DNA of 64,000 nt from DASQMT01 sp963835735 (GTDB taxonomy: Bacteria > Actinomycetota > Thermoleophilia > Solirubrobacterales > Solirubrobacteraceae): contig CAWIGP010000002.1 of assembly GCA_963835735.1 (NCBI GenBank), forward strand, positions 682,001 to 746,000, read 5' to 3'. Shown in pieces: positions 47,260 to 54,120 of the stretch. Every line of letters starts with the position of its first letter. Position 1 is the first letter of the stretch. The position numbers and the translations under genes were made by a program. The notes beneath the pieces were generated by a model. It saw nothing but the letters and a program-made list of their open reading frames with translations. It did no database searches and was not told where the DNA came from.

Positions 47260-48454
47260 CGCGCGCGCGGTCCGCGTCCGCCCCCTGGATTACGCCCGCC
47301 AGCCGCCCCACGGCGGTGTCGAGCTCGCCGGCGGTCAGATGGCTGAACGACAGCCGCAGCGTGTTGTGGCCGTTCTCGCCGACGTGGAACGGCGGGCCGG
47401 GGACGTAGGCCACCCCGGCCGCGGCGGCGGCCGGGCGCAGAGCGAGCGTGTCGAGCTCCTCCGGCAGCGTGAGCCAGGTCAGGAAACCGCCCGCGGGCTC
47501 GGTCCAGCCGACGCCCGCGGGCATGTGACGGCTCAGCGCCCCCGACAGGGCCGCCCAGTGCGACGCGTACAGCTCCCGGGCCGCCGGGAGGTGGCGCTCG
47601 AAGCCGTCGGCGCGGCCGTACTCCTCGACCATGCGCTGCCCGAGGCCGCCGGCGCACTGGTCGGTGGTCTGCTTGGCGGCGGCGAGCTCGGCGACGACCT
47701 CGCGCGGACCGGCGGCCCAGCCGAGCCGGACGCCGGGGAAGAAGCACTTCGAGAACGTCCCCGCCTGGAGGACGATGTCCGGCGCCAGGGACCACAGCGT
47801 CGGCAGCGACGTGCCGTCGAAGGACAGCTCGCGGTAGGCGATGTCCTCGAAGATCAGCACGCCGTGCCGGCGGCAGAGCTCGACCAGCTCGCGGCGCCGG
47901 TCGAGCGGCAGCGTCCGGCCGGTCGGGTTCTGGTACTCGGGGATCGTGTAGAGGAACTTCGGGCGCAGGCCGGCCGCCAGGCGCTCCTCGAGCACGTCCA
48001 CCCGCAGACCGTCGTCGTCCATCGCGATCGCGGTCAGGTCGGCCTCGGCGGCGGCGAACCCCATCAGCGCGCCGAGGTAGCTCGGCGCCTCGACCGCGAT
48101 CGTGTCACCGGGATCGATCAGCGCCTGGCACATCAGCGCGATGCACTCCATGCCGCCGCTGGTGACGATCAGCTCGGCGCGCTCGGGGCGCCGGCCCTGA
48201 AGCTGCTCCTGGCGATCGAGCAGGTACTCGCGCACGCTGTCGATCCCCTCGCACGGCGTGTACTGGAGCGCGACGGCGGCGTCCTCGCGCACGAGCCGCG
48301 CGGCGATCTCGTCGAGCTCGTCGGTCGGAAACGTCGCCGCGTTCGGGAAGCCGCCGGTCATCGACAGCACGCCGGGCGGGCTGCCGGCGAGGATCGTGGT
48401 CAGCTCGTCGCCGCCGCGCAGGCGGGTCCGGCGCGCGAACGCGAACTCAGCCAT
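47234..48454 (-). CDS. PLP-dependent aminotransferase, class I (2-aminoadipate/LysN-like)
   Basis: 406 residues of fold type I. The PLP Lys is in 'GTFSKCFFPGVRLGW'; substrate/cofactor contacts include 'YTIPEYQNPTGRTLP' and the C-terminal Arg in 'NTLRLSFSHL'. This is the group including 2-aminoadipate and branched-chain/aromatic transaminases. It overlaps the RraA-like gene by 8 bp and its stop lies within the end of the convergent secreted-protein gene. Confidence 0.9.
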   Translation of the reverse strand: MAEFAFARRTRLRGGDELTTILAGSPPGVLSMTGGFPNAATFPTDELDEIAARLVREDAAVALQYTPCEGIDSVREYLLDRQEQLQGRRPERAELIVTSGGMECIALMCQALIDPGDTIAVEAPSYLGALMGFAAAEADLTAIAMDDDGLRVDVLEERLAAGLRPKFLYTIPEYQNPTGRTLPLDRRRELVELCRRHGVLIFEDIAYRELSFDGTSLPTLWSLAPDIVLQAGTFSKCFFPGVRLGWAAGPREVVAELAAAKQTTDQCAGGLGQRMVEEYGRADGFERHLPAARELYASHWAALSGALSRHMPAGVGWTEPAGGFLTWLTLPEELDTLALRPAAAAAGVAYVPGPPFHVGENGHNTLRLSFSHLTAGELDTAVGRLAGVIQGADADRARVTGRRTLR

Positions 48455-49103
48455 CGACCCGGAACTCCAGCGCGCTCGCCTCGCCACGGTCGAGCGCCGC
48501 GACGTGCTCGCGGTAGTTCGTCAGGTCGTGCAGCGCCTCGCCGCGGGCCTGCGCCGCGAGGATCGCGCGCTCGGCGCGCCCGATCAGCTCCGCGGTATCC
48601 AGCGCGGCCGCGATCCGCTCCGGAGCGGCGACGAGCACGCCGTCGTCGTCGCCGAACACGATGTCGCCGGGGGACACCTCGACGCCGCCGCAGGAGATCG
48701 TCGCCCCGAGCGCGGCCCGCGACACCGTCGTGCCGGCTCGCGGCGTCGTCCCGCGCGCGAACACCGGCAGCCCGATGTCCCTCAGGCCACGAAGGTCGCG
48801 GCAGAACCCGTCGGCGACGATCCCGGCCAGCCCGCGCCGGAGCGCCTCGGTCGCGAACAGCTCGCCGAAGACGGCACTCGACCCCCCGTTCGTGGCGATC
48901 ACGAGCACGTCACCGGGCGCGGCCTCGGCCAGTGCGCTCATGACCGGCAGGTGGTCGTCCGCGGCGACGACCGTGAACGCCGGCCCCGCCATGCGGACGC
49001 CGGCGATCATCGCCCGGACGGCGGGATCGAGCACGGGGAGCGTCTTCTCGGCGTCCGAGAGCGCCGAGACGTCGATCGCCAGCAGCCGGTCGGTCAGCGC
49101 CAT
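48447..49103 (-). CDS. RraA-family protein (4-hydroxy-4-methyl-2-oxoglutarate aldolase-like)
   Basis: 218 residues with 'VVAADDHLPVMSALAEAAPG' and 'GGSSAVFGELFATEALRRGL' and the metal-site 'VVDG'-like 'GIVADGFCRDL'. RraA-like proteins are aldolases/decarboxylases acting on 2-oxo acids, which fits coupling to the aminotransferase downstream. ATG 49103 has TACGAT 6 nt upstream. First gene of a two-gene unit. Confidence 0.87.
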   Translation of the reverse strand: MALTDRLLAIDVSALSDAEKTLPVLDPAVRAMIAGVRMAGPAFTVVAADDHLPVMSALAEAAPGDVLVIATNGGSSAVFGELFATEALRRGLAGIVADGFCRDLRGLRDIGLPVFARGTTPRAGTTVSRAALGATISCGGVEVSPGDIVFGDDDGVLVAAPERIAAALDTAELIGRAERAILAAQARGEALHDLTNYREHVAALDRGEASALEFRVDG

Positions 49104-49109
49104 CGGGCA

Positions 49110-49136
49110 ATCGTACGGCCCGCTTGACTTCAAGCG
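49110..49136 (-). promoter_or_regulatory. Promoter/operator of the RraA-aminotransferase unit
   Basis: Minus-strand TACGAT (49115-49110) is a TANNNT -10 box 6 nt before ATG 49103. Just upstream is a perfect inverted repeat CGCTTG-ACTT-CAAGCG (49121-49136), which would overlap the -35 region and is a good repressor site. Confidence 0.45.
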
Positions 49137-49139
49137 AGC

Positions 49140-49225
49140 ATGAACGTGCTGCCCGGCGCATGGCCAAGGAAGACGGGCAGTGGCTCCTCGCGGCCGCGCA
49201 GCACACCGAGGTGCTCGAGCCGTGA
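49140..49225 (+). pseudogene. Remnant of a SnoaL/SgcJ-type (DUF4440) gene, C-terminal end only
   Basis: A short plus-strand frame ending at TGA 49223-49225 reads 'AKEDGQWLLAAAQHTEVLEP'. This resembles the last strand of SgcJ/DUF4440 nuclear-transport-factor-like proteins ('..EDGRWLLAAAQNT..'). No upstream part is present: the sequence before it is the promoter of the RraA gene. It is probably a decayed fragment; nothing suggests it is expressed. Confidence 0.4.
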
Positions 49226-49226
49226 C

Positions 49227-49994
49227 CTATTCGGGCGGGCGGCCGGCGACGTAGTCCACCGCGAGCTCGGGCACGTGATCCGCGTGCCGCGACGCGTCGG
49301 CCCTGGACGGGAAGTCGAACACCGCCACCATCATCTGCATCGGGTAGTCCGGCGCCTGGTCGACGGTCTTGACGTGCTGGCCGTCGATCAGGAAGTCCAC
49401 CCGCCCGGGACGCCAGTCCGCCGCGTAGACGTGGAAGTCGGCGACGTCGATCGCAACCCGCGTCGTTCCGAACTCGTCCCTGATGGCCGGATCGCGGAAC
49501 GGGTGCACGCCCGTGCCCACGGCCGCGGTCGACGCTTCCAGCGCATCGCCGAACACCTCGAAGATGCAGATCTCCGCGGAGCGGCTCGGCCGATCCTCCA
49601 GGCCGACCATCCACACCGCGGCCATCGACCGGGCCGTCAGATCCATCCGCGCGCGTACCTCCAGCAGCCCGTACCGCGGCGTCCAGCCCCAGTGGGCCGG
49701 CTGGAACTCGCGCACCACCGCGCCGTCGCGGAACGGCTGCTGCCCCTGCGTGCTGCCGACCTGCCCCGAGAACACGCCGGACTGGATGCCCGAGACCCTC
49801 AGCGGGTCGTGCTCGCCCGGGCACCACAGCCCGTGCTCCGGCGGGACGCTCAGCCGCAGCTCCGAGCCGGCCACCGCGTACGCCGCGGCGCTCTCCGCGC
49901 GCGAGCTCCACATCGGCAGGTAGTGCGGGACCCACACGTCCGTGTCGAGATCGGACGCGTCGAAGTGGTCGGAGAAGGCCTGATCGCTGCCCAT
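49227..49994 (-). CDS. Glycoside hydrolase family 16-like protein with altered catalytic motif
   Basis: 255 residues with a GH16 jelly-roll pattern: 'HWGWTPRYGLLEVRARMDLT', 'SMAAVWMVGLEDRP', 'DFHVYAADWRPGRVDFLIDG'. The catalytic motif ExDxxE reads EICIFE, so the middle Asp is Cys. GGGAGG 9 nt upstream supports ATG 49994 over 50003. No signal peptide is seen, unusual for GH16. It may bind or slowly cleave beta-glucan, or be inactive. Confidence 0.82.
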   Translation of the reverse strand: MGSDQAFSDHFDASDLDTDVWVPHYLPMWSSRAESAAAYAVAGSELRLSVPPEHGLWCPGEHDPLRVSGIQSGVFSGQVGSTQGQQPFRDGAVVREFQPAHWGWTPRYGLLEVRARMDLTARSMAAVWMVGLEDRPSRSAEICIFEVFGDALEASTAAVGTGVHPFRDPAIRDEFGTTRVAIDVADFHVYAADWRPGRVDFLIDGQHVKTVDQAPDYPMQMMVAVFDFPSRADASRHADHVPELAVDYVAGRPPE

Positions 49995-50023
49995 GCCGCC
50001 CATCCTCCCAATCCCGGGCGGGG

Positions 50024-50029
50024 TAGCGT
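50024..50029 (+). promoter_or_regulatory. Candidate -10 box (TAGCGT) of the gene at 50036
   Basis: TAGCGT fits TANNNT and lies 6 nt before GTG 50036, supporting that start and a leaderless transcript. Confidence 0.35.
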
Positions 50030-50035
50030 GGGCCG

Positions 50036-50377
50036 GTGCCCCGGATCCAGCACGCGCCGCAGAACGCGATGATCGATCCCGGCGAGATCGATCGCTTCTA
50101 CGACCGCTGCAGCGACCTGATGCGCGAGCTGCTCGACGCGCTGGCCGAGGCGCCCGACCGGCCGCGCGCGTTCCCGGTGATCGAGGACGCGATCGGGTGG
50201 CCGCGGCGCCGGATCGCCTCGGTGCTCGGCGGCGTCGCGCACCTGCGCCAGACCGAGTTCGGCGGCCGCCGGCCCTATCGCTTCCTCGACGAGCGGCGCT
50301 CGGCTTCCGGGCGCTGGGAGATGTGGATGGATGCCGCCCAGGCGCGAGCGGTACGGGCCGCGCGACGCCTCAGCTGA
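50036..50377 (+). CDS. Hypothetical protein, winged-helix-like
   Basis: 113 residues, mostly helical and basic at the end. 'DRFYDRCSDLMRELLDALAE' begins a helical segment and 'FPVIEDAIGWPRRRIASVLG' could be a helix-turn-helix recognition region. Not assigned to a family. It converges on the nitrilase-like gene with an 8-bp overlap. Confidence 0.5.
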   Translation: MPRIQHAPQNAMIDPGEIDRFYDRCSDLMRELLDALAEAPDRPRAFPVIEDAIGWPRRRIASVLGGVAHLRQTEFGGRRPYRFLDERRSASGRWEMWMDAAQARAVRAARRLS

Positions 50378-51068
50378 GCGTCGCGCGCGCGATCGCGCCG
50401 GGCTCCGGCCCCGCCGCCGCGACCGCGTCACCGCCCGACGTCCAGATCGCGGAGCGGCCCGCAGCAGGGTCGAAACCGCCGCCGGTCGAGCCGGCGAAGC
50501 TGGCGAAGGCGACCCACACCCCGTGGTCACCGGCGACGCGGCGCGCGCGCTCGTCCTTGACGGCATCGCGCTCGGCGCTCTCGCAGACGCCGGCGACGTA
50601 CGCGTCGATCCCCAGGGCCGCCGTGTCGGACGCGTGCTCCGGGACGCCGGTGTCCTTGCAGATCGCCAGACCGAGCCGCCAGCCGTCGAGCTCGAGCACG
50701 GCCGGTCCGGCGCCCGGCGTGAACCGGTCCGTCTCGGCCGTGCCCAGCCACATCTTGCGGTAGGCCACGGTGGCCCCGGCGCCGTCGACCGCGAGCATCG
50801 CGATGTGCGCGCCATCGCCGTTCACGGGGGCGCCCAGCAGCGCGAGCGAGCCCGCCTCGGCGCACGCCCGGACGATCGGCGCCAGCCGGGGATCCTGCGG
50901 CGTGATCGCCGGAGCGTCGAGCTCGTACCCCGTCAGCGAGAGCTCGGGGAAGACCACCAGGCGAGCGCCGGCGGAGCGAACGGCCGCCGCGTGCGTCGCG
51001 GCGTTCGCCGCCACGTCGTAGGACACGCACGGCGGCTGGGCGACGGCGACGGTGAGCGGCTCGCGCAT
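50370..51068 (-). CDS. Carbon-nitrogen hydrolase (nitrilase superfamily)
   Basis: 232 residues with the Glu-Lys-Cys triad: 'VVFPELSLTGYE', 'VAYRKMWLGTAE' and 'LGLAICKDTGVPEHA'. This is the amidase/carbamoylase-type fold; the substrate is unknown. It lies 20 bp after the PHP/PolX-like gene on the same strand and may be co-transcribed. Confidence 0.9.
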   Translation of the reverse strand: MREPLTVAVAQPPCVSYDVAANAATHAAAVRSAGARLVVFPELSLTGYELDAPAITPQDPRLAPIVRACAEAGSLALLGAPVNGDGAHIAMLAVDGAGATVAYRKMWLGTAETDRFTPGAGPAVLELDGWRLGLAICKDTGVPEHASDTAALGIDAYVAGVCESAERDAVKDERARRVAGDHGVWVAFASFAGSTGGGFDPAAGRSAIWTSGGDAVAAAGPEPGAIARATLS

Positions 51069-51088
51069 GCCGCCATGGTTGCAGGCGG

Positions 51089-52702
51089 CTAGCGGCCGTC
51101 CAGGATCGCCCGCAGCGGCCGGGTGTTGAGCACGTCCGCGCGCGTGGCCCAGCCGCGGCGCGCGGTCTGCACCGAGAGCGTCATGTACTCGAGCGAGCGC
51201 GGGGAGTGCGCGTCGGTCGAGCAGACGATCGGCACTCCGGCGCGCAGCGCCTCGCGGACGTGCTCGCCGCTCAGGTCGAGCCGATCGGGGAGGCCGTTGA
51301 CCTCGAGCGCGACGCCCTCCTCGAGCGCGACCTCGTACACGCGCTCGAGGTCCAGCGCGTTCTCCGGCCGCCGGTTGATCAGCCGGCCCTTGGGATGGCT
51401 GAGGCAGCGCACGTAGGGGTTGCGCAGCGCCTCCTCGACGCGTGCGGTCTGCTCGCGCCGCGGCAACCGCTGCCCGCCGTGCACGCTCGCCTGCACCCAG
51501 TCGAGCTCGGCCAGGACGTCATCGGGAAGATCGAGCCGTCCGTCGGGGAGGATGTCGCACTCGATCCCGCGCAGGACGCGGAACGGCGCCAGCAGCTCGT
51601 TCGCGGCCGCGATCTCCTCGGCCTGCCGGCGGACGTCGTCGGGGGTGAGTCCGCGCACCGCACCGACGGCCGGCGTGTGGTCGCAGATCGCGAGGTAGTC
51701 GTATCCGCGCTCGCGCGCGGCGCGGCCCATCTCCTCCACGCTCGCCCGCCCGTCGGACCAGGTCGTGTGGCAGTGCAGGTCGCCGCGGATGTCACCCGGC
51801 TCGACGAGCGCGGGCGGCTCGCCGCGGAACGGCTCCTCGCGCAACTCCGGCGGACACCAGGGGATGCCGAGCGCGCGGTAGACGGCCGCCTCGTCGGCTG
51901 CGTCCGGCAGCGGCTCGAGCGCCGCGACGTACGCGGGCGAGCCCGTGGCGCGCATCAGCGCGGTCCCGAACCGCCCGGGCTCGGCTGCGACCAGCTCGAC
52001 CGGCACGCCCTCGACCGTCAGCCCCAGCGCGCGCCGTGCGTCCTGCTCGATCACCGTGACGATCTGGGGCAGCGCGGCGAAGTGCTCCAGCACGAACGAC
52101 GGATCCGCCGCGACGCATACGACCGCGAGACGCTCGCACGAATCGCGCCAGCGGCGCACGTCTCCGGCCGGCTCGCCGCCGAGCGCGTCCGCGATCCCTG
52201 CGACGAGCTCCAGCGCGCGGCTGAGCACGAGCCCGCGCTGCGGTTGCTGTTCGGCCCCGCGGGAGAGCGCCTCGAGCAGTTGCGCCTCGGTCTTCGGCCC
52301 GACGCCCGGCACCGTACGCAGGCGTCCGGCCGCCGCCGCCTCGCGCAGCTCGTCGACCGTCTGGACGCCGAGCGCCCGCGCGATCTCGACCGAACGCTTC
52401 GCCCCGAGTCCGAGATAGCGGCCGAGACCGACCAGCCCGGGAGCCAACTCACGCTCGAGCTCGGCCAGCTCGGCGATCTCGCCCGTCTCGGCGAGCTCGC
52501 GCAGCCGCGCCTCGATCCCCGGGCCGATCCCGCGCAGCTCGCGTACCCGGCCGGATCGCACCAGCCCGTCCACGGGCACCGGCGCTGCACGGATCGTCTC
52601 GGCGGCGCGGCGATACGCGCGCGCCGTGTAGGGGTTCGCGTCGGCGAGCTCGAGCAACGTCGCGAGCGCGTCCAGCCGATCGGCGATCCGGGGATTGTCC
52701 AC
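51089..52702 (-). CDS. PolX-like protein with helix-hairpin-helix and PHP domains, polymerase centre degenerate
   Basis: 537 residues. N-terminal DNA-binding HhH motifs ('RELRGIGPGIEARLREL', 'LRTVPGVGPKTEAQLLEAL') lead into a DNA polymerase X-like palm, but where PolX has the metal-binding GDIDLL this protein has 'SCERLAVVCVAAD', so the catalytic Asp pair is missing. The C-terminal PHP domain is complete: 'GDLHCHTTWSDG', 'ICDHTPAV', 'IECDIL', 'ASVHGG', 'LSHPKGR', 'CSTDAHS'. It is probably a phosphoesterase or 3'-5' exonuclease in DNA repair without polymerase activity. GTG 52702 has GAGGAG upstream. Confidence 0.85.
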   Translation of the reverse strand: MDNPRIADRLDALATLLELADANPYTARAYRRAAETIRAAPVPVDGLVRSGRVRELRGIGPGIEARLRELAETGEIAELAELERELAPGLVGLGRYLGLGAKRSVEIARALGVQTVDELREAAAAGRLRTVPGVGPKTEAQLLEALSRGAEQQPQRGLVLSRALELVAGIADALGGEPAGDVRRWRDSCERLAVVCVAADPSFVLEHFAALPQIVTVIEQDARRALGLTVEGVPVELVAAEPGRFGTALMRATGSPAYVAALEPLPDAADEAAVYRALGIPWCPPELREEPFRGEPPALVEPGDIRGDLHCHTTWSDGRASVEEMGRAARERGYDYLAICDHTPAVGAVRGLTPDDVRRQAEEIAAANELLAPFRVLRGIECDILPDGRLDLPDDVLAELDWVQASVHGGQRLPRREQTARVEEALRNPYVRCLSHPKGRLINRRPENALDLERVYEVALEEGVALEVNGLPDRLDLSGEHVREALRAGVPIVCSTDAHSPRSLEYMTLSVQTARRGWATRADVLNTRPLRAILDGR

Positions 52703-52728
52703 CGCAGGGAGTCTCCTCGCTGCGCGCA

Positions 52729-52742
52729 CTAAAGCGCTTTAG
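52729..52742. promoter_or_regulatory. Perfect 14-bp palindrome CTAAAGCGCTTTAG (LacI-type operator-like)
   Basis: The palindrome is AT-rich at its ends with a central CG, the hallmark of LacI-family operators. It is in the gap between the divergent PolX-like (start 52702) and ECF sigma (start 52809) genes. No LacI regulator is in the window. Confidence 0.5.
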
Positions 52743-52808
52743 GCAGCCGCGCTAGGCAGAGCTGCCGATGCCGCGGGCAGGCGTGCGGCCTAGCGTCGTC
52801 TGGCCGAG

Positions 52809-53315
52809 ATGCGAATGGAACCTACGACACCCCAGGACGTCGCCGCGGACGACATCGATCGTCTGTATCGAGCGGCCTACGGGCTGACCGGATCGCGGCA
52901 CGATGCGGAGGATCTGGCGCAGGAGACCCTCGCCCGGGTGCTCGCGCGCCCGCGCGCGATCCGCCACCGCGACGATCCGCGCTATCTGATGCGGGCGCTG
53001 CGCAACACGTGGATCGACCAGCAGCGGGCGCGCGCGGCGCGACCGGTCAGCGCGGGCCCGGTGCCGCTGGAGTGGGCGGCGGCCGACGGCGGCGATCCGA
53101 GCGGCGTGCTGCTCGACGTGCAGGCGGTCTTCGAGGCGATCCACGAGCTGTCGCCGAAGCTGCGTGGCGCAATCGCGGCAGTCGACCTGTTCGGCCTGTC
53201 GTACGGCGAGGCGGCGCGGGCGCTGCGGATCAGGCAGGGCACGGTGCAGAGCCGCCTGGCGCGCGCACGCGAGCAGGTGTCCGCGGCGCTGCTGGTCGGC
53301 CAGCACGCCTGCTAA
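52809..53315 (+). CDS. ECF-type RNA polymerase sigma factor
   Basis: 168 residues with region 2 ('LYRAAYGLTGSRHDAEDLAQ', 'ETLARVL') and region 4 ('LSPKLRGAIAAVDLFGLSYG', 'EAARALRIRQGTVQSRLARA'). No anti-sigma gene is next to it. TAGCGT at 52791-52796 is 12 nt before ATG 52809. Its stop overlaps the convergent GNAT gene by 4 bp. Confidence 0.9.
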   Translation: MRMEPTTPQDVAADDIDRLYRAAYGLTGSRHDAEDLAQETLARVLARPRAIRHRDDPRYLMRALRNTWIDQQRARAARPVSAGPVPLEWAAADGGDPSGVLLDVQAVFEAIHELSPKLRGAIAAVDLFGLSYGEAARALRIRQGTVQSRLARAREQVSAALLVGQHAC

Positions 53316-53806
53316 CCGGCGTCCAGCACGATCGCGAACGCCTGGAGATCGACGCCGGGCACGGGCGACCAGTCGCGCTCGGGCACGCGCCGGAAACCGA
53401 GGCGCCGGTAGATCCGATGCGCGCTGCGCATCCCCGGCAGGCTCGAGCACACCACCCCATTGCTGCCGCGCCGGCGGCTCTCGTCGAGAACGCGCCGCAG
53501 CAGCGCCGTTCCCGCCCCGCGCCCCTGCGCGGCGGGGTCGACGGCGAGCATGCGGAACTCGGCCTCGCCGGGGCCGGCGATCTCGCCGAGCGGCCCGCCT
53601 TCGGGCACGAACGTCACCGTGCCGAGCAGCCGCCCGCCGGGCTCGACGGCGACCAGCAGCTCCGCGTCGCGGGCACGCGGCGCCACGTCGCGCAGGACGC
53701 CGAGATAGTGATGATCGCCCGCCAGGTACGGCGCGTACGCGGCGGCGCACAGATCGGCGACGGCCGCGTACTCGGCGGCGACTGCGGAACGGATCTCCAG
53801 CGCCAC
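53312..53806 (-). CDS. GNAT-family N-acetyltransferase
   Basis: 164 residues with the acetyl-CoA-binding motif A 'FRMLAVDPAAQGRGAGTALL' and motif B 'GMRSAHRIYRRLGFRRVP'. The substrate is unknown. The start is uncertain: GTG 53806 is used here, but TTG 53812 in the same frame is possible. Confidence 0.85.
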   Translation of the reverse strand: MALEIRSAVAAEYAAVADLCAAAYAPYLAGDHHYLGVLRDVAPRARDAELLVAVEPGGRLLGTVTFVPEGGPLGEIAGPGEAEFRMLAVDPAAQGRGAGTALLRRVLDESRRRGSNGVVCSSLPGMRSAHRIYRRLGFRRVPERDWSPVPGVDLQAFAIVLDAG

Positions 53807-53812
53807 GGTCAA

Positions 53813-54120
53813 CCGAGCGGCGCGAGCAGCTCTTCTTGCCCTCGAACGCGAACAGCAGCACGTCGGTCCGCGACCCTACCGGACGTTAAGAGGAGAGGCC
53901 GCCGCGGGGGGAGCGCGGCGGCCTCTATATGAAGGCTCAGGCCCGGGGTTGCTGGGGAAAGGAGAGAGCGAGACCTGGGGCGGAGAGCTGCTCGATTCCA
54001 TCCGTGGAATCAGGTTCTTGGTTTGTAGAGAGCATGATGCGGACTGGGGCCGGGTTCCGATATACGGCCCGCCAGTCGATCGGGGTAGGGGAAACCGCAC
54101 TCCTGCGACAGGATTGGGTC
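53813..54120. promoter_or_regulatory. 308-bp divergent gap upstream of ppdK with a strong hairpin
   Basis: The gap separates the GNAT and pyruvate phosphate dikinase genes. It holds a 13-bp perfect stem with a 7-nt loop (53894-53926, arms AGAGGCCGCCGCG and its complement), TATACG at 54061-54066 as a possible -10 box, and AGGA at 54110-54113 as the ppdK ribosome-binding site. No tRNA or convincing gene is seen; a 16-codon frame at 53813-53861 is noted under rejected items. Confidence 0.45.

Noticed and set aside
53813..53861. Minus-strand frame reading 'VLLFAFEGKK' before the GNAT gene
   Set aside because: Only about 16 codons long with no upstream continuation or domain; it might be a gene remnant but cannot be supported.
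53929..54120. N-terminal extension of ppdK from 53929
   Set aside because: The extension has no similarity to PPDK, includes the hairpin region, and ATG 54121 has a ribosome-binding site and gives the normal length.
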